In this document: positions 52,470 through 61,392 of the stretch, piece by piece
Numbering within the stretch: the first letter of the stretch is position 1
Layout of the letters: each line of letters opens with the position of its first letter
Origin: Labilithrix sp.
Lineage (GTDB): Bacteria; Myxococcota_A; Polyangia; Polyangiales; Polyangiaceae
NCBI GenBank assembly: GCA_019637105.1
Contig: JAHBWF010000014.1
Coordinates: 1-64,000 of the forward strand
Direction: 5' to 3'
Length of the DNA stretch: 64,000 nt
The notes under the pieces: model-generated
What the model was told of the DNA's origin: nothing
What the model saw: the letters and a program-made list of their open reading frames with translations, nothing else
The model's database searches: none
Translations under genes and position numbers: made by a program

Positions 52470-54050
52470 ATGAAAGGGACCGGTCCGGAGGGGCGAGCGG
52501 TCTTGACGGCGAAGACGCGCGGGGCGCAGCCGCTCGTCGAAGCCACGTCGTCGCGCCGGCCGTCTCCGCCGGGAGCCAACCGGATCGTTCCGAAGGCTCC
52601 GCATCCGGCGGCCGTCATCCGTGCCCTCGCGCCCACGGTCGCGGAATGGATGGCGACGGATCCCCCGGCGTCGATCGTCGAGGAGCCATCGCGCCCGATG
52701 CGGCCCGACCCTCCCGTGAGCGCCGTCGTCGAGCGTCCCGTGGACGAGTCGCTGGCGTCGGTCGGCCTCAAGCCCGGCGACGTCGTCGATCGCACCTACC
52801 GCGTGGAGCGGACGCTCGGCATCGGCGGCATGGGTGTCGTCGCGCTCGCGCACGACGAGCGGCTCGACCGGAGGGTCGCGATCAAGCTGATCAAGCCCGA
52901 GCTCTTCGCGTTCCCCGAGATGCGGACGTTCTTCGACAACGAGGCGCGGGCGATGGCGCGCGTGTCGCACCCGAACGTGGTGCACGTCTACGCGTTCGGC
53001 GAGCACGGCTCGGTGCCGTACTTCGTGATGGAGTACGTCGAGGGACGCACCGTGGAGCACTGGCTCCGCGCGCGCCCCGCGGACACGCCGCCCGACCTCG
53101 ACGAGGCCGTGCGCATCCTCGATCAGGCGTGCCTCGGCGTGGAGGCGATCCACGCGTCGCAGACCGTGCACCGCGACATCAAGCCGTCCAACCTCCTGCT
53201 CGAGGACAGCGGTCGCGTCCGCGTCGGCGACCTCGGCGTCGCGCGCATCCTCGAGTCGGTCGAGAGCGCGAACGTCGTCGTCGGCAGCGCGCTCTACATG
53301 GCGCCCGAGGCGGCGCTCGCCGAAGAGGAGGGGCCGGATCTCGCCGACCGGCGCGACATCTACGCGCTCGGCTGCCTCGCCTACGAGCTGTTCACCGGCC
53401 GTCCGCCCTTCTTGGGGGCCACGGACATGAACGTGCTCTCGCAGCACGTCCTGCAGGATCCGGCGCCGCCGAGCACCCACCGGCCCGATCTCCCGCCCGG
53501 GTACGACGAGATCATCCTCCGCGCGATCGCGAAGGACCCGCACCGCCGCTACGCGTCGGTGGGCGCCTTCCGGCGCGCGCTCCTCGCCGAGCACGGCGGC
53601 ACGCGCGAGCCCGAGCGCATCTTGATCGCCGACGACGATCCCGACTGGCGCACGATCATCGGCGAGTCGCTGCGCGCGCGCTTCCCCCACGCGCAGATCG
53701 ATCAGGTCGGCGACGGCGTCGAGGCCCTGGCGGCGTTCGAGAGCCAGCCGTACTCGGTCGTCCTCGTCGATCTCGAGATGCCCGAGATCGACGGCGCGAA
53801 GCTGACCTTGCTGCTCCGATCGCTCGACGCGAGCCAGCGCACGCCCATCATCGTCCTCACGGCCGCGGGCGGCCCGCGCGAGTGGCAGCGGCTGTCGGCC
53901 ATCGGCGCCGACGCGTTCCTCGTCAAGCCGGTGAACGCCGACGACGTCGAGCTCCTCATCCGGCGCACGCTCCGCTCGCGCCACGCGGGCCCGCCGTCGC
54001 AGGGCGAGATCCCGGCGTCGATCCCGCCCACGAAGAAGCCCACGGCCTGA
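52470..54050 (+). CDS. Ser/Thr protein kinase fused to a C-terminal receiver domain
   Basis: The 526-residue protein (ATG at 52470, AAGGAG upstream) has a disordered N-terminus (1-95), a Hanks kinase (about 107-370) and a response-regulator receiver (about 385-505). The kinase has GIGGMG (117-122), Lys 139 in VAIKLI, catalytic HRDIKPSN, DLG at the DFG place and YMAPEAA. The receiver has ILIADDDPDWR, phospho-Asp in VLVDLEMPEIDGAK and Lys in AFLVKPVN. It joins eukaryote-like and two-component signalling in one chain. No histidine kinase or Hpt gene is adjacent. Confidence 0.9.
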   Translation: MKGTGPEGRAVLTAKTRGAQPLVEATSSRRPSPPGANRIVPKAPHPAAVIRALAPTVAEWMATDPPASIVEEPSRPMRPDPPVSAVVERPVDESLASVGLKPGDVVDRTYRVERTLGIGGMGVVALAHDERLDRRVAIKLIKPELFAFPEMRTFFDNEARAMARVSHPNVVHVYAFGEHGSVPYFVMEYVEGRTVEHWLRARPADTPPDLDEAVRILDQACLGVEAIHASQTVHRDIKPSNLLLEDSGRVRVGDLGVARILESVESANVVVGSALYMAPEAALAEEEGPDLADRRDIYALGCLAYELFTGRPPFLGATDMNVLSQHVLQDPAPPSTHRPDLPPGYDEIILRAIAKDPHRRYASVGAFRRALLAEHGGTREPERILIADDDPDWRTIIGESLRARFPHAQIDQVGDGVEALAAFESQPYSVVLVDLEMPEIDGAKLTLLLRSLDASQRTPIIVLTAAGGPREWQRLSAIGADAFLVKPVNADDVELLIRRTLRSRHAGPPSQGEIPASIPPTKKPTA

Positions 54051-54097
54051 CCCCGGCGTCCGCGGACACGCGGGCGCCGCCGCGCGGCCTGCCTCGA

Positions 54098-54688
54098 TCA
54101 TCGCGCGAGCGCCCGCGCCGTCGCGCCCGCGATCTCCTCGCCCGCCGCGTCGAGCGCCCGGCCCATCGCCTCGACGATCCCCTCGAACCCCTGCGCGCCG
54201 GCGCGGACCGGGCGATCCACGGTGAAGGTCCGCTCGAGGAGGGCGTCGCGATCGTCGTGGAGGACGACGCGGAGGCGGATCCGCGCGGCGGGCGCGCGGC
54301 CGCGGAGCTCCTCGAAGGCGAGCACCTCGACCTCGAGCACCGGCGCCGGGCCGCCGAGCGCGCGGCGCATCCCGCGGTCCTCGAACAACGCGCGGGCGAG
54401 CGCGCGGCGCACGTAGACCTCGGGGCGCTCGGTCCACCGCTTGTCGTCGTAGTAGCCGACCTCGTAGGCGTCGTCGCGGTATGCGATCCTCTCGCGGAGG
54501 CTCGGCCCCGACGTCACGCGCCCGAGCTCGACGGCCCGGCCGGCGCCCGCCGCCGCGCCGGCCGCAGCGCTCGTGAGGCGCGGGCGCGACGTCTCGGGAT
54601 CGAACCAGCGGACGGCGAGGACGTCGCCCTTCGACGTGAGCGCGCAGCCCGCCAGCGTCGCCAGGAGCGCGATCGATCGCGGGGTCAT
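54098..54688 (-). CDS. ABC-type transport auxiliary lipoprotein-like protein (PqiC-type)
   Basis: From the ATG at 54688 the product has a lipoprotein signal (SIALLATLAGCALTSKG), then VRWFDPETSRPRL, LGRVTSGPSLRERIAYRDDAYEVGYYDDKRW and RPEVYVRRALARALFED. This follows the ABC_trans_aux/PqiC pattern, in which such lipoproteins act with MlaE/MlaD-type lipid transport systems. None of those partners is in the window, so its system is unknown. It lies downstream of the AI-2E-type permease on the same strand. Confidence 0.7.
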   Translation of the reverse strand: MTPRSIALLATLAGCALTSKGDVLAVRWFDPETSRPRLTSAAAGAAAGAGRAVELGRVTSGPSLRERIAYRDDAYEVGYYDDKRWTERPEVYVRRALARALFEDRGMRRALGGPAPVLEVEVLAFEELRGRAPAARIRLRVVLHDDRDALLERTFTVDRPVRAGAQGFEGIVEAMGRALDAAGEEIAGATARALAR

Positions 54689-54784
54689 CGGAGCAAGCAC
54701 GGCTCGGACCGGGCCCCGCGGCGCCCCGCTCCGCCGATCGGCGGTGAGGCGACGTGCACCACCGGAGCACGATCGCCGCACCCG

Positions 54785-56071
54785 TCACGTCGCGGGCGAC
54801 GACCGCGCGGCGGAGGCCTGCTCCTCGCACGAAGGCGTGTTCGGCGACTCGGCGACGCAGGTCCCGGGGACGCCCCCGGCGCGCACCTCCCGCTCGTAGA
54901 GCCGGAAGGCGGCGACGAACACGCTCATGATGATCGGCGCGATGATGAGCCCCGCGAGCCCGAAGACCTCGATGCCCCCGAGCAGCGCGATCAACGTGAG
55001 GAGGGGGTGGCCGTGACGGCGACCGCCGACGATCCGCGGGCGGATGACGTAGTCCGCGAGGGACGTGATCACGAGGACGCCCCAGGCGACGAGGATGATG
55101 GCTCGGACCGGGTGGCCCTCCAGCAGGAGGTAGCCGGAGATCGGCACCCAGATGATGAGCGTGCCGATGACCGGGAGGAACGAGGCGAGCGCGGTGGCGG
55201 CGGCCCAGAGGAGCGGCTGCGGGACCCCGAGCGCCGCGTAGCCGATCCCTCCGAAGACGCCCTGGACGACGGCGGTCGCGATCGTCCCGATGAACGCCGT
55301 GCGCGCGACCTCGCGGGCCTCGACGAGGAGCGCGCGCGTGTGGCGCGGCTCGAGCGGCGCGATGCGCTCGATGCGCCGCGCGATCCCGGGCCCCTCGATC
55401 AGCACGTAGTACATCGTCATCAGCGCGACGACGAGGCCGAGCAGCGCCTCGCTCGTCGTCCGGACGACGACCGCGGTGGTGGCCGCCGCGAAGGTCGCGG
55501 CCGCTTCGAGCTCCCGCTGCGCCCACGCGTAGAGCTTCGCCGTATCGACGCCCAGGTTCGAGATGGCGTTCGCGGCGTGCGTCCCGACGACGCCCTCGAG
55601 GGATCCGGCGCTGCCCTGCTCGTTCAGGTGCGTGACGAGCTTCATGAGCTCGTTCGCCAGCGCGACGAGCACCGTCGACCCCGCGAACGCGACGAGGAGC
55701 CCCGCCGCCAGGGTCGTGAGCCCCGCCGCCCAGCTCGCGCGCCCGCCGAGCTTCCGGCAGAGGATCCGGTAGGGTCGATGCGCGGAGACGGCGAGGACGA
55801 CGCCGAGCACGACGGCGATCCAGAGCGGAGCCGCGATGGTGGCGGCGCCGAGGAACGAGAGCAGCACCACCGCGACGAGGGCCCATTTGCGGGTCTTCAC
55901 GACGTAGGGCGCAGCCTCCGGCAGCGACGGCGTCAGCGAGACGCTCGAGGCCGCGCGCGTCCGCGTCGTTCCGCTCGCCGGATGACTGCCCGAGTCGGGA
56001 TGCTCCGCTCCTGCCACCTGGAGACGAGAAGCAGCACCCGTGCCTCGGGTCGAGGCACGCGGTTGAGGCAC
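54785..56071 (-). CDS. AI-2E-type (PerM-like) membrane protein
   Basis: The 428-residue protein has an N-terminal pair of helices, a large soluble loop (about 130-190) and a cluster of helices with TMYYVLIEGPGIARRI, GVFGGIGYAALGVPQPLLWAAATALASFLPVIGT and DYVIRPRIVGGRRHGHPLLTLIALLGGIEVFG. These are all typical of the AI-2E/UPF0118 family. Members export or carry varied small molecules or ions; the name from AI-2 export is not a safe substrate guide. The N-terminus before residue 58 is poorly conserved, so the true start may be later. Confidence 0.88.
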   Translation of the reverse strand: MPQPRASTRGTGAASRLQVAGAEHPDSGSHPASGTTRTRAASSVSLTPSLPEAAPYVVKTRKWALVAVVLLSFLGAATIAAPLWIAVVLGVVLAVSAHRPYRILCRKLGGRASWAAGLTTLAAGLLVAFAGSTVLVALANELMKLVTHLNEQGSAGSLEGVVGTHAANAISNLGVDTAKLYAWAQRELEAAATFAAATTAVVVRTTSEALLGLVVALMTMYYVLIEGPGIARRIERIAPLEPRHTRALLVEAREVARTAFIGTIATAVVQGVFGGIGYAALGVPQPLLWAAATALASFLPVIGTLIIWVPISGYLLLEGHPVRAIILVAWGVLVITSLADYVIRPRIVGGRRHGHPLLTLIALLGGIEVFGLAGLIIAPIIMSVFVAAFRLYEREVRAGGVPGTCVAESPNTPSCEEQASAARSSPAT

Positions 56072-56244
56072 TTCGCCTCACGACGCCGGACGCCTCCGAC
56101 GACGCGCGGCGCGCCGGATCGGAGCGATCCCGACCCGTGCTCGCGCTGGGGACCGACGGCCGCTCGGCGCGGCACGACGGAGCCGCGCCGGCGCCCGCGA
56201 CGCGGTGGCCGATGTAGCGAAAGCGTGCACCGGCTCTGGGGAGA

Positions 56245-56778
56245 TTGACGACTCCGGTGCCCGAGGATCATCATCGAAGGCTCGGTCGCGGCGTCGGTGG
56301 CGCGACTCGCTCACGAAGAGGAAGATCGTTGAATCGACGGAAGGGCGCACGGACGACCGGCGAGCCTCTCGCCAAGCAGAGCGGCAAGGTCCCACGCCAT
56401 CGCGGTCGGCCGACGGCGAGCGAAGGCGACGCCGCGACGAGTCAGCTTCGCCGACGCTCCGAGCTCGCGGCCGAGCTCGAAGCGTCCCGCGTGGAGGTGC
56501 GCGCGCCTCCGCGCGAGCCCGGCTTCGTCGCCGACGAGCCTGCGGACGGCGTCCCCACGCCGCGGCCGCGCGTGCCGCTGGGCTGCGTACCGCGGCGCGT
56601 GATGGCCGAGCGGGACCTGCTCGCCCTGCCGCTCGATCACCGCGCGGGGTTCGTGCTCGCGCACGTCGACGGGGAGACGAGCGTCCGGACGCTCATCGAC
56701 GTGTGCGGGCTGCCGCACGACGAGCTCGTCGACCTCGTCGCCGATCTCCTCGCGCTGCGCGTCATCGAGCTCGGTTGA
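56245..56778 (+). CDS. protein of unknown function with a small C-terminal helical domain
   Basis: The N-terminal 100 residues are Arg/Pro-rich and look disordered, and the true start may be later. The C-terminal 65 residues (AERDLLALPLDHRAGFVLAHVDGETSVRTLIDVCGLPHDELVDLVADLLALRVIEL) follow a pattern seen in many myxobacterial regulators: a DG-x-T/S-V-L-D-V segment then PRDE-type helices. The function of this domain is unknown. It converges with the next gene with only four bases between stops. Confidence 0.55.
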   Translation: MTTPVPEDHHRRLGRGVGGATRSRRGRSLNRRKGARTTGEPLAKQSGKVPRHRGRPTASEGDAATSQLRRRSELAAELEASRVEVRAPPREPGFVADEPADGVPTPRPRVPLGCVPRRVMAERDLLALPLDHRAGFVLAHVDGETSVRTLIDVCGLPHDELVDLVADLLALRVIELG

Positions 56779-56781
56779 GCT

Positions 56782-57846
56782 TCAGCGCGCGCCGCCCTTG
56801 CGCGACGACGACGGGACCGGCGGCGGCTGGGCCTTCGGTTTGTCTTGCTTCGCGGTGTCCGCCTCGACGTCGCGGAACGACAGCGGCGCCTCGTCGGCGC
56901 TGAGCATCGTCCCCGACTGCGCCGGCGCGACGCGCGCGTCGACGGCGGGCCAGCTCGCCCCCACGTTCACGTCCTCGGCGAGCGACGACATCATCGCGGC
57001 GCGGGCCTCGGCGAGCGGCCCGTCGGGCGCCGGCCGATCGGCGACGGGCGCGACGTCGATCCGCGGGGGGTCGAGGCCGGGGATCTCCGGGACGGCGACG
57101 TCGTCGCCCGAACCGCCGGGCATCTCCGTCGGCATCGCGTGCTGCGAGACGAGGCCGAGCTTCCGCGCGAGCGCGTCGAGCGCGAACAGGAGCGCCTCCT
57201 GCGAGGTCTTCGAGAGGATCGTCTCCCACCCGAGCGCGCCGACGAGGCCGGCCGGCGAGCCGTCCCCCGACTCGTGCACCTTGCGCATCCAGCCGATGAT
57301 CTGATCCTTCGACAGCGTGTCGCAGAGCGTGTCGGTCCCTTTGAGCTTGCCGCCGCGCCCTTCGAGGTTGAGGAGGAACCAGCGATCGTCGAAGAGCCCG
57401 AGCTCGCGCCCGACCGCCAGCGCCTTCTGGATCGCCACGCCGGTGAGCTTGCCCGTGCGCCAGAACGACCACCAATCGGTCAGCGGCGTCCAGTCGACGA
57501 GGGTCTGCGCGTTGACGCCCTCCTCGAAGGTGGCCTCGTCGACGTCGCCCGCCGCGAGCGCGTCGGCCACGACCTGACGGACCTTGTCGTCCGTGTCGCG
57601 GACGGCGGACTTCGCGCCGCGGATGCCCCAGCCCGAGATGATCGGGCCGCGGACCTCGGGAGGGATGTGGAGGAAGATCCGGTCGTCCGCCGCGCCGTCC
57701 GCCCGCGGGAAGAAGAAATCGACCATCTCACGCGCCGTACGGACCCGCCCGGCCTCGGTCCGTCGATGCTCCTCCATCGTCAGACAGAACCTCGAGACTG
57801 CGTTCTTGCGATCGTTGCGGACGTCGCCGGGAGCTCGCGCCATCAA
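56782..57846 (-). CDS. hypothetical protein
   Basis: The 354-residue protein has no signal peptide or membrane helix. The first about 230 residues look like a folded alpha/beta domain (IFLHIPPEVRGPIISGWGIRG, DWTPLTDWWSFWRTGKLTGVAI, DDRWFLLNLEGRGG). The rest is Pro/Ala/Asp-rich and ends in a basic PSSSRKGGAR tail, suggesting a flexible C-terminus. I do not recognise the family, and the neighbours give no clue. It is divergent from the kinase-HEAT gene across a 314-base control region. Confidence 0.7.
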   Translation of the reverse strand: MMARAPGDVRNDRKNAVSRFCLTMEEHRRTEAGRVRTAREMVDFFFPRADGAADDRIFLHIPPEVRGPIISGWGIRGAKSAVRDTDDKVRQVVADALAAGDVDEATFEEGVNAQTLVDWTPLTDWWSFWRTGKLTGVAIQKALAVGRELGLFDDRWFLLNLEGRGGKLKGTDTLCDTLSKDQIIGWMRKVHESGDGSPAGLVGALGWETILSKTSQEALLFALDALARKLGLVSQHAMPTEMPGGSGDDVAVPEIPGLDPPRIDVAPVADRPAPDGPLAEARAAMMSSLAEDVNVGASWPAVDARVAPAQSGTMLSADEAPLSFRDVEADTAKQDKPKAQPPPVPSSSRKGGAR

Positions 57847-58160
57847 TGCCTTCCTCCGAATCGCGAAGCGAGCGACGAGGATACGCGTGTAGACAAACCG
57901 CAGGCAACGAGACGGCTTCGATTCGTTCGCGCGCCGACCTCGGACGATGTCTCACATCTCGTGACGCTTCACGCGCGCACGGCACAGCGTGAGCGCCCGC
58001 CAACCGGCCAGAACTCCCCGAGACACACCGCGTCAACCCCTGTGAGTCGGCGGATCCATCGCAACCGCGAAATGCGCATTTCACGAATGAAATGGGGACG
58101 ATCCGCAGACCGGGCGATTGACCGCGCGCGAGAGAGAGTGAGATCCTCTCCGTCGAGTCC
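57847..58160. promoter_or_regulatory. divergent control region with GAAATG palindrome
   Basis: No gene is visible in this 314-base gap. It is less G+C-rich than its surroundings. At 58069-58082 lies a perfect 14-base palindrome, GAAATGCGCATTTC, and a further GAAATG half-site at 58089-58094, exactly 20 bases (two helical turns) from the first. The palindrome and half-site lie about 80 bases before the kinase ATG and look like an operator for a dimeric regulator. Confidence 0.5.
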
Positions 58161-60758
58161 ATGCAGACGCTCCCCCCGGACGACTTCTTGCCGGTGCTGG
58201 TCGCGGACCTCGCGGACGACGGCGCCCGAGAGGTCCTCGACGCCGCCGCGCTCCGTGGGGGCCGCGTCTGGGTCCCGCTCGAGACGGCTCCGGTCAACGC
58301 GACGGCGCACGTCCTCGAGGTGCACACGCCGCACGCGGAGCCGTTCTTCTACGTCGCTCACCCGCTCGGTCCGCCGACGGAAGACGGCTTCCCGCTCCGC
58401 ATCGAGCCGATGCCCGACGCGGAGGTGACGCACCCGCGCGCCGACGCGCCGCTCGCGGCCGGCGCGGCGACGGACGGCGGCGTCGTCCGGGGCCGGCGCT
58501 CGCAGACGAGCATGGCCCTCAGCGAGAGCCACACGAAGGACCTCTCGTACGTGGGGCCGCTGCCCACCGAGGACGGGCACGACTCGAAGATCGGCCGCGC
58601 GCTCGCCGGCGGCAAGCTCGTGATCGAGGAGCTCATCGGACGCGGGGGCGTGGGCGCGGTCTACAAGGCGCGCCACCGCGAGCTGATGATGCCCGTCGCG
58701 GTGAAGGTCCTCCACGAGTCGTTCCAGAGCGACATCGACTTCTGCCGCCGCTTCTACGCCGAGGCGCTCGCGGCGAGCCGCCTCGACCACCCGAACATCA
58801 CGCGCGTCATCGACTTCGGGCAGGAGCCGGACGGGCAGCTCTACTTCGCGATGGAGTACCTCGACGGCGTCGAGCTCCGGACCGTGCTCGAGAGCGAGCG
58901 CAAGCTGCCCGGGACGCGCATCGCCGCGGTGATGATGCAGGTCTGCGCGGGCCTCTCGCACGCGCACGCGCGCGGGATCGTCCACCGCGACATCAAGCCC
59001 GAGAACCTCGTGCTCGTGCCGAGCCAGGACGACGACGGGCGGCCCATCGAGGTCGTCAAGGTGTGCGATTTCGGGATCGCGCTCCACCGCGCCGTCCCCG
59101 CCGAGGACGAGGGCGTCGTCGCCGGCACGCCCGAGTACATGTCGCCCGAGCAGTGTCGCTCCGACGATCTCGACGCGCGGAGCGACGTCTACGCCTGCGG
59201 CGTCGTCCTCTACGAGCTCGCCACCGGACAGGTGCCGTTCATCGCCGAGCGCCCCGCGCAGCTCTTGAACAAGCACCAGTACACGCCGCCGTTGCCTCCC
59301 TCGAAGATCGATCCGTCGGTCGATCCGCTGCTCGAGGCGATCATCATGAAGGCGCTGTCGAAGGAGCCCGCCGACCGCCAGCAGTCGATGCGCGAGCTCC
59401 GCGCGGCGCTGCGCGAGCTGCTCGACCCCATCATCGTCGAAGCGTCGCCGACCCCGCCCTCGATGCGCGAGCTGCCGTCGAGCGAGGACTTCGCGCCCGC
59501 CCCCCGCGGCAAGCTGCCGACGCTCCCCGACGACAACGGCTCCGGCGAGATGCTCACCGCGAAGACGGCGCACGACGACGCGCCCGCCTGGCTCGAGCGC
59601 GGCCCCGTCTACGCCAACGCGCACGCGTCGCAGCCGGGCAACGTCGGCGCCGCGCCGGCCGACCCGACGCCGGACGGTCTCGTCCAGAACACGATCGCGT
59701 GGACGACGCGCCTCGCGCAGACCACCGATCCGAAGGCGTTCGCGCAGGCGGCGCAGAAGCTCGAGGGCGCCATCCGCGTGCTCGCCCAGCGAGGCGAGGT
59801 GGACACGCTCTGGCGCGTGTCGAGCACGATGGGCGGCGTCGCGTCCGAGGGCAGCGCGGCGGTCGGCTCGCGCGCGTGGTCCGCGACGAAGCTCCTGCGC
59901 GTCTTCGACGATCCGGCGATCCTCGTCCAGATCGCGGAGCAGCTCCTCCACGGGCCGGCCGAGGCGCGCGACAAGGCGCGGCGGCTGCTCGTCCACGGCG
60001 GCGTCGCGGGGGCGTACGGCCTCTACGGCGCGCGCGTGAAGCTCGCGCGCGTCTCCGCCGTCCGCCCCCACTTCGTGACGGTGCTCAAGGACTTCGGCCC
60101 GAAGGCGTGGCCCGTGGTGAAGGCCGCGCTCGAGAAGATCTCCGCCACGGCGGCGCCGAACGCGGCGACGCTCGAGCTCGCGGAGGACCTGCTCCTCTGC
60201 GTCCCGGTCGTCGGGGACGAGTCGGCCGGTCACGTCGTGCTCAAGTTCCTGCGCTGGCCGCACTCGGGCGTCTGCCGCGCGGCGGCGGCCTCGATCATCA
60301 AGCTCTGGGGCGATCGCGCCAAGCCCGTCTTCGTCGCGATGGTCCAGAGCAAGGAGGACGTCGTCCGCGTCGCCGGCATCGCCGGCCTCCGTCAGCTCCG
60401 CGCCATCGACGAGCACCTCGTGCCGCGCCTCCAGGCCATCCTCACGCGCCGCGTGCCCGCGAGCGAAGAGGTGCGGGCCGCGGCCGCCCTCGCGCTCGGA
60501 CACGCGTCGGACACCGCCCGCCAGCCGGCGGTCTCGCTGCTCGCGCAGCTCCTCACGCCGCAGCGCGACCAGCCCACGCCGGAGTCGTTCCGCTCGAACG
60601 GCGCGCTCTCGAAGCAGGACGCCGTGATCATCGCGATGGCCCGCTCGCTCCTCGCGGTCGGCGGCAAGCCGTACCGCGGCCTCGTCGCGGAGCGCGCGGA
60701 GCGGAGCCCCGAGCCGCTGCGCGCTCAGCTCCGCGGGCTGCTGACGCAGTCGGGCTGA
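58161..60758 (+). CDS. Ser/Thr protein kinase with C-terminal HEAT-like repeats
   Basis: The 865-residue protein begins with a small alpha/beta segment (1-85; a weak resemblance to PilZ cannot be excluded). A Ser/Thr-rich linker follows, then a Hanks kinase at about 150-415 (GRGGVG 160-165, Lys 182 in VAVKVL, HRDIKPEN, CDFGIA, YMSPEQC). The last about 270 residues contain repeated helical pairs of HEAT type (for example HSGVCRAAAASIIKLWG, EDVVRVAGIAGLRQLRAIDEHLVPRLQ, SEEVRAAAALALGHASD). HEAT repeats bind proteins, so the tail probably recruits substrates or partners. The protein has no membrane helix. Confidence 0.9.
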   Translation: MQTLPPDDFLPVLVADLADDGAREVLDAAALRGGRVWVPLETAPVNATAHVLEVHTPHAEPFFYVAHPLGPPTEDGFPLRIEPMPDAEVTHPRADAPLAAGAATDGGVVRGRRSQTSMALSESHTKDLSYVGPLPTEDGHDSKIGRALAGGKLVIEELIGRGGVGAVYKARHRELMMPVAVKVLHESFQSDIDFCRRFYAEALAASRLDHPNITRVIDFGQEPDGQLYFAMEYLDGVELRTVLESERKLPGTRIAAVMMQVCAGLSHAHARGIVHRDIKPENLVLVPSQDDDGRPIEVVKVCDFGIALHRAVPAEDEGVVAGTPEYMSPEQCRSDDLDARSDVYACGVVLYELATGQVPFIAERPAQLLNKHQYTPPLPPSKIDPSVDPLLEAIIMKALSKEPADRQQSMRELRAALRELLDPIIVEASPTPPSMRELPSSEDFAPAPRGKLPTLPDDNGSGEMLTAKTAHDDAPAWLERGPVYANAHASQPGNVGAAPADPTPDGLVQNTIAWTTRLAQTTDPKAFAQAAQKLEGAIRVLAQRGEVDTLWRVSSTMGGVASEGSAAVGSRAWSATKLLRVFDDPAILVQIAEQLLHGPAEARDKARRLLVHGGVAGAYGLYGARVKLARVSAVRPHFVTVLKDFGPKAWPVVKAALEKISATAAPNAATLELAEDLLLCVPVVGDESAGHVVLKFLRWPHSGVCRAAAASIIKLWGDRAKPVFVAMVQSKEDVVRVAGIAGLRQLRAIDEHLVPRLQAILTRRVPASEEVRAAAALALGHASDTARQPAVSLLAQLLTPQRDQPTPESFRSNGALSKQDAVIIAMARSLLAVGGKPYRGLVAERAERSPEPLRAQLRGLLTQSG

Positions 60759-60789
60759 CGGCGCGCGCGCCCCTCGGCGAACCGGGCGC

Positions 60790-61390
60790 TCAGGGGACGA
60801 GCGTGAAGATCTCCTGCCTGTCGCCGTCGTACAGGACGATCCCCGCGCTCGACGCCGTGTAGCCGTACGTCTCGGCCGGTCCGGTCGCGCACGTCGGCGT
60901 GAGCACGAGGCTCGTCTCGCGCGTCGTGTACGTCCCCGCCGTGAGCCGGTCGGCGCCGAGCCCGTCCGTCTCCGTCCCCTCGGCGCCGATGATCTTCGCG
61001 TGGGCCGCGGTGAGCCGCAGCTGCTTGCTGAAGATCTTCCCCGTGACCTGCTGGCGCGCGACGTCCTCGCCGCCGTCGACGATCGGCGCGACCCACACGT
61101 ACGCCTCCGACAGGACGTACGTGCCCGGCGCGATCGTCCCGCCGAGCGGCGGCGGCTGCTCTCCGGCGGTCCGGATCCCCATGGTTGCGCCCGCCTCCCG
61201 CTCCATCGCGCAGAGTGTCGCCGCCGTCGCCGGCGTCGTTCGGGGCGCCGGTCGGGCCCGAGGTGGGGACGGGCGCGCCGCTCGAGCCTCCGCCCTCGGT
61301 CACGGCGGGGTCGCCCCCTCCGCACGCGGCCGAGAGCGGAGCCGAGGCGACGCCGGCGACGAGGACGAAGAGCGCGGGGCGGCGCGGCAT
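60790..61390 (-). CDS. lipoprotein interrupted by a frameshift near 61.2 kb
   Basis: An ATG at 61390 starts a lipoprotein signal (FVLVAGVASAPLSAACGGG, lipobox SAAC) and a Gly/Ser/Pro-rich spacer. The frame then loses its protein character at about 61,215-61,235 and turns Arg-rich. In the next frame the sequence continues as LCAMEREAGATMGIRTAGEQ and then a beta-rich domain (GTIAPGTYVLSEAYVWVAP to RQEIFTLVP) to the stop at 60790. One base gain or loss joins both parts into a protein of about 199 residues. It is two bases downstream of the large lipoprotein gene, so both belong to one operon. Error or real mutation cannot be told apart here. Confidence 0.65.
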
Positions 61391-61392
61391 CG

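Noticed and set aside
57969..61325. Minus-strand open frame of 1,118 codons opposite the kinase-HEAT gene
   Set aside because: Shadow of a strongly supported kinase; the translation is a repetitive Arg/Glu/Val mixture.
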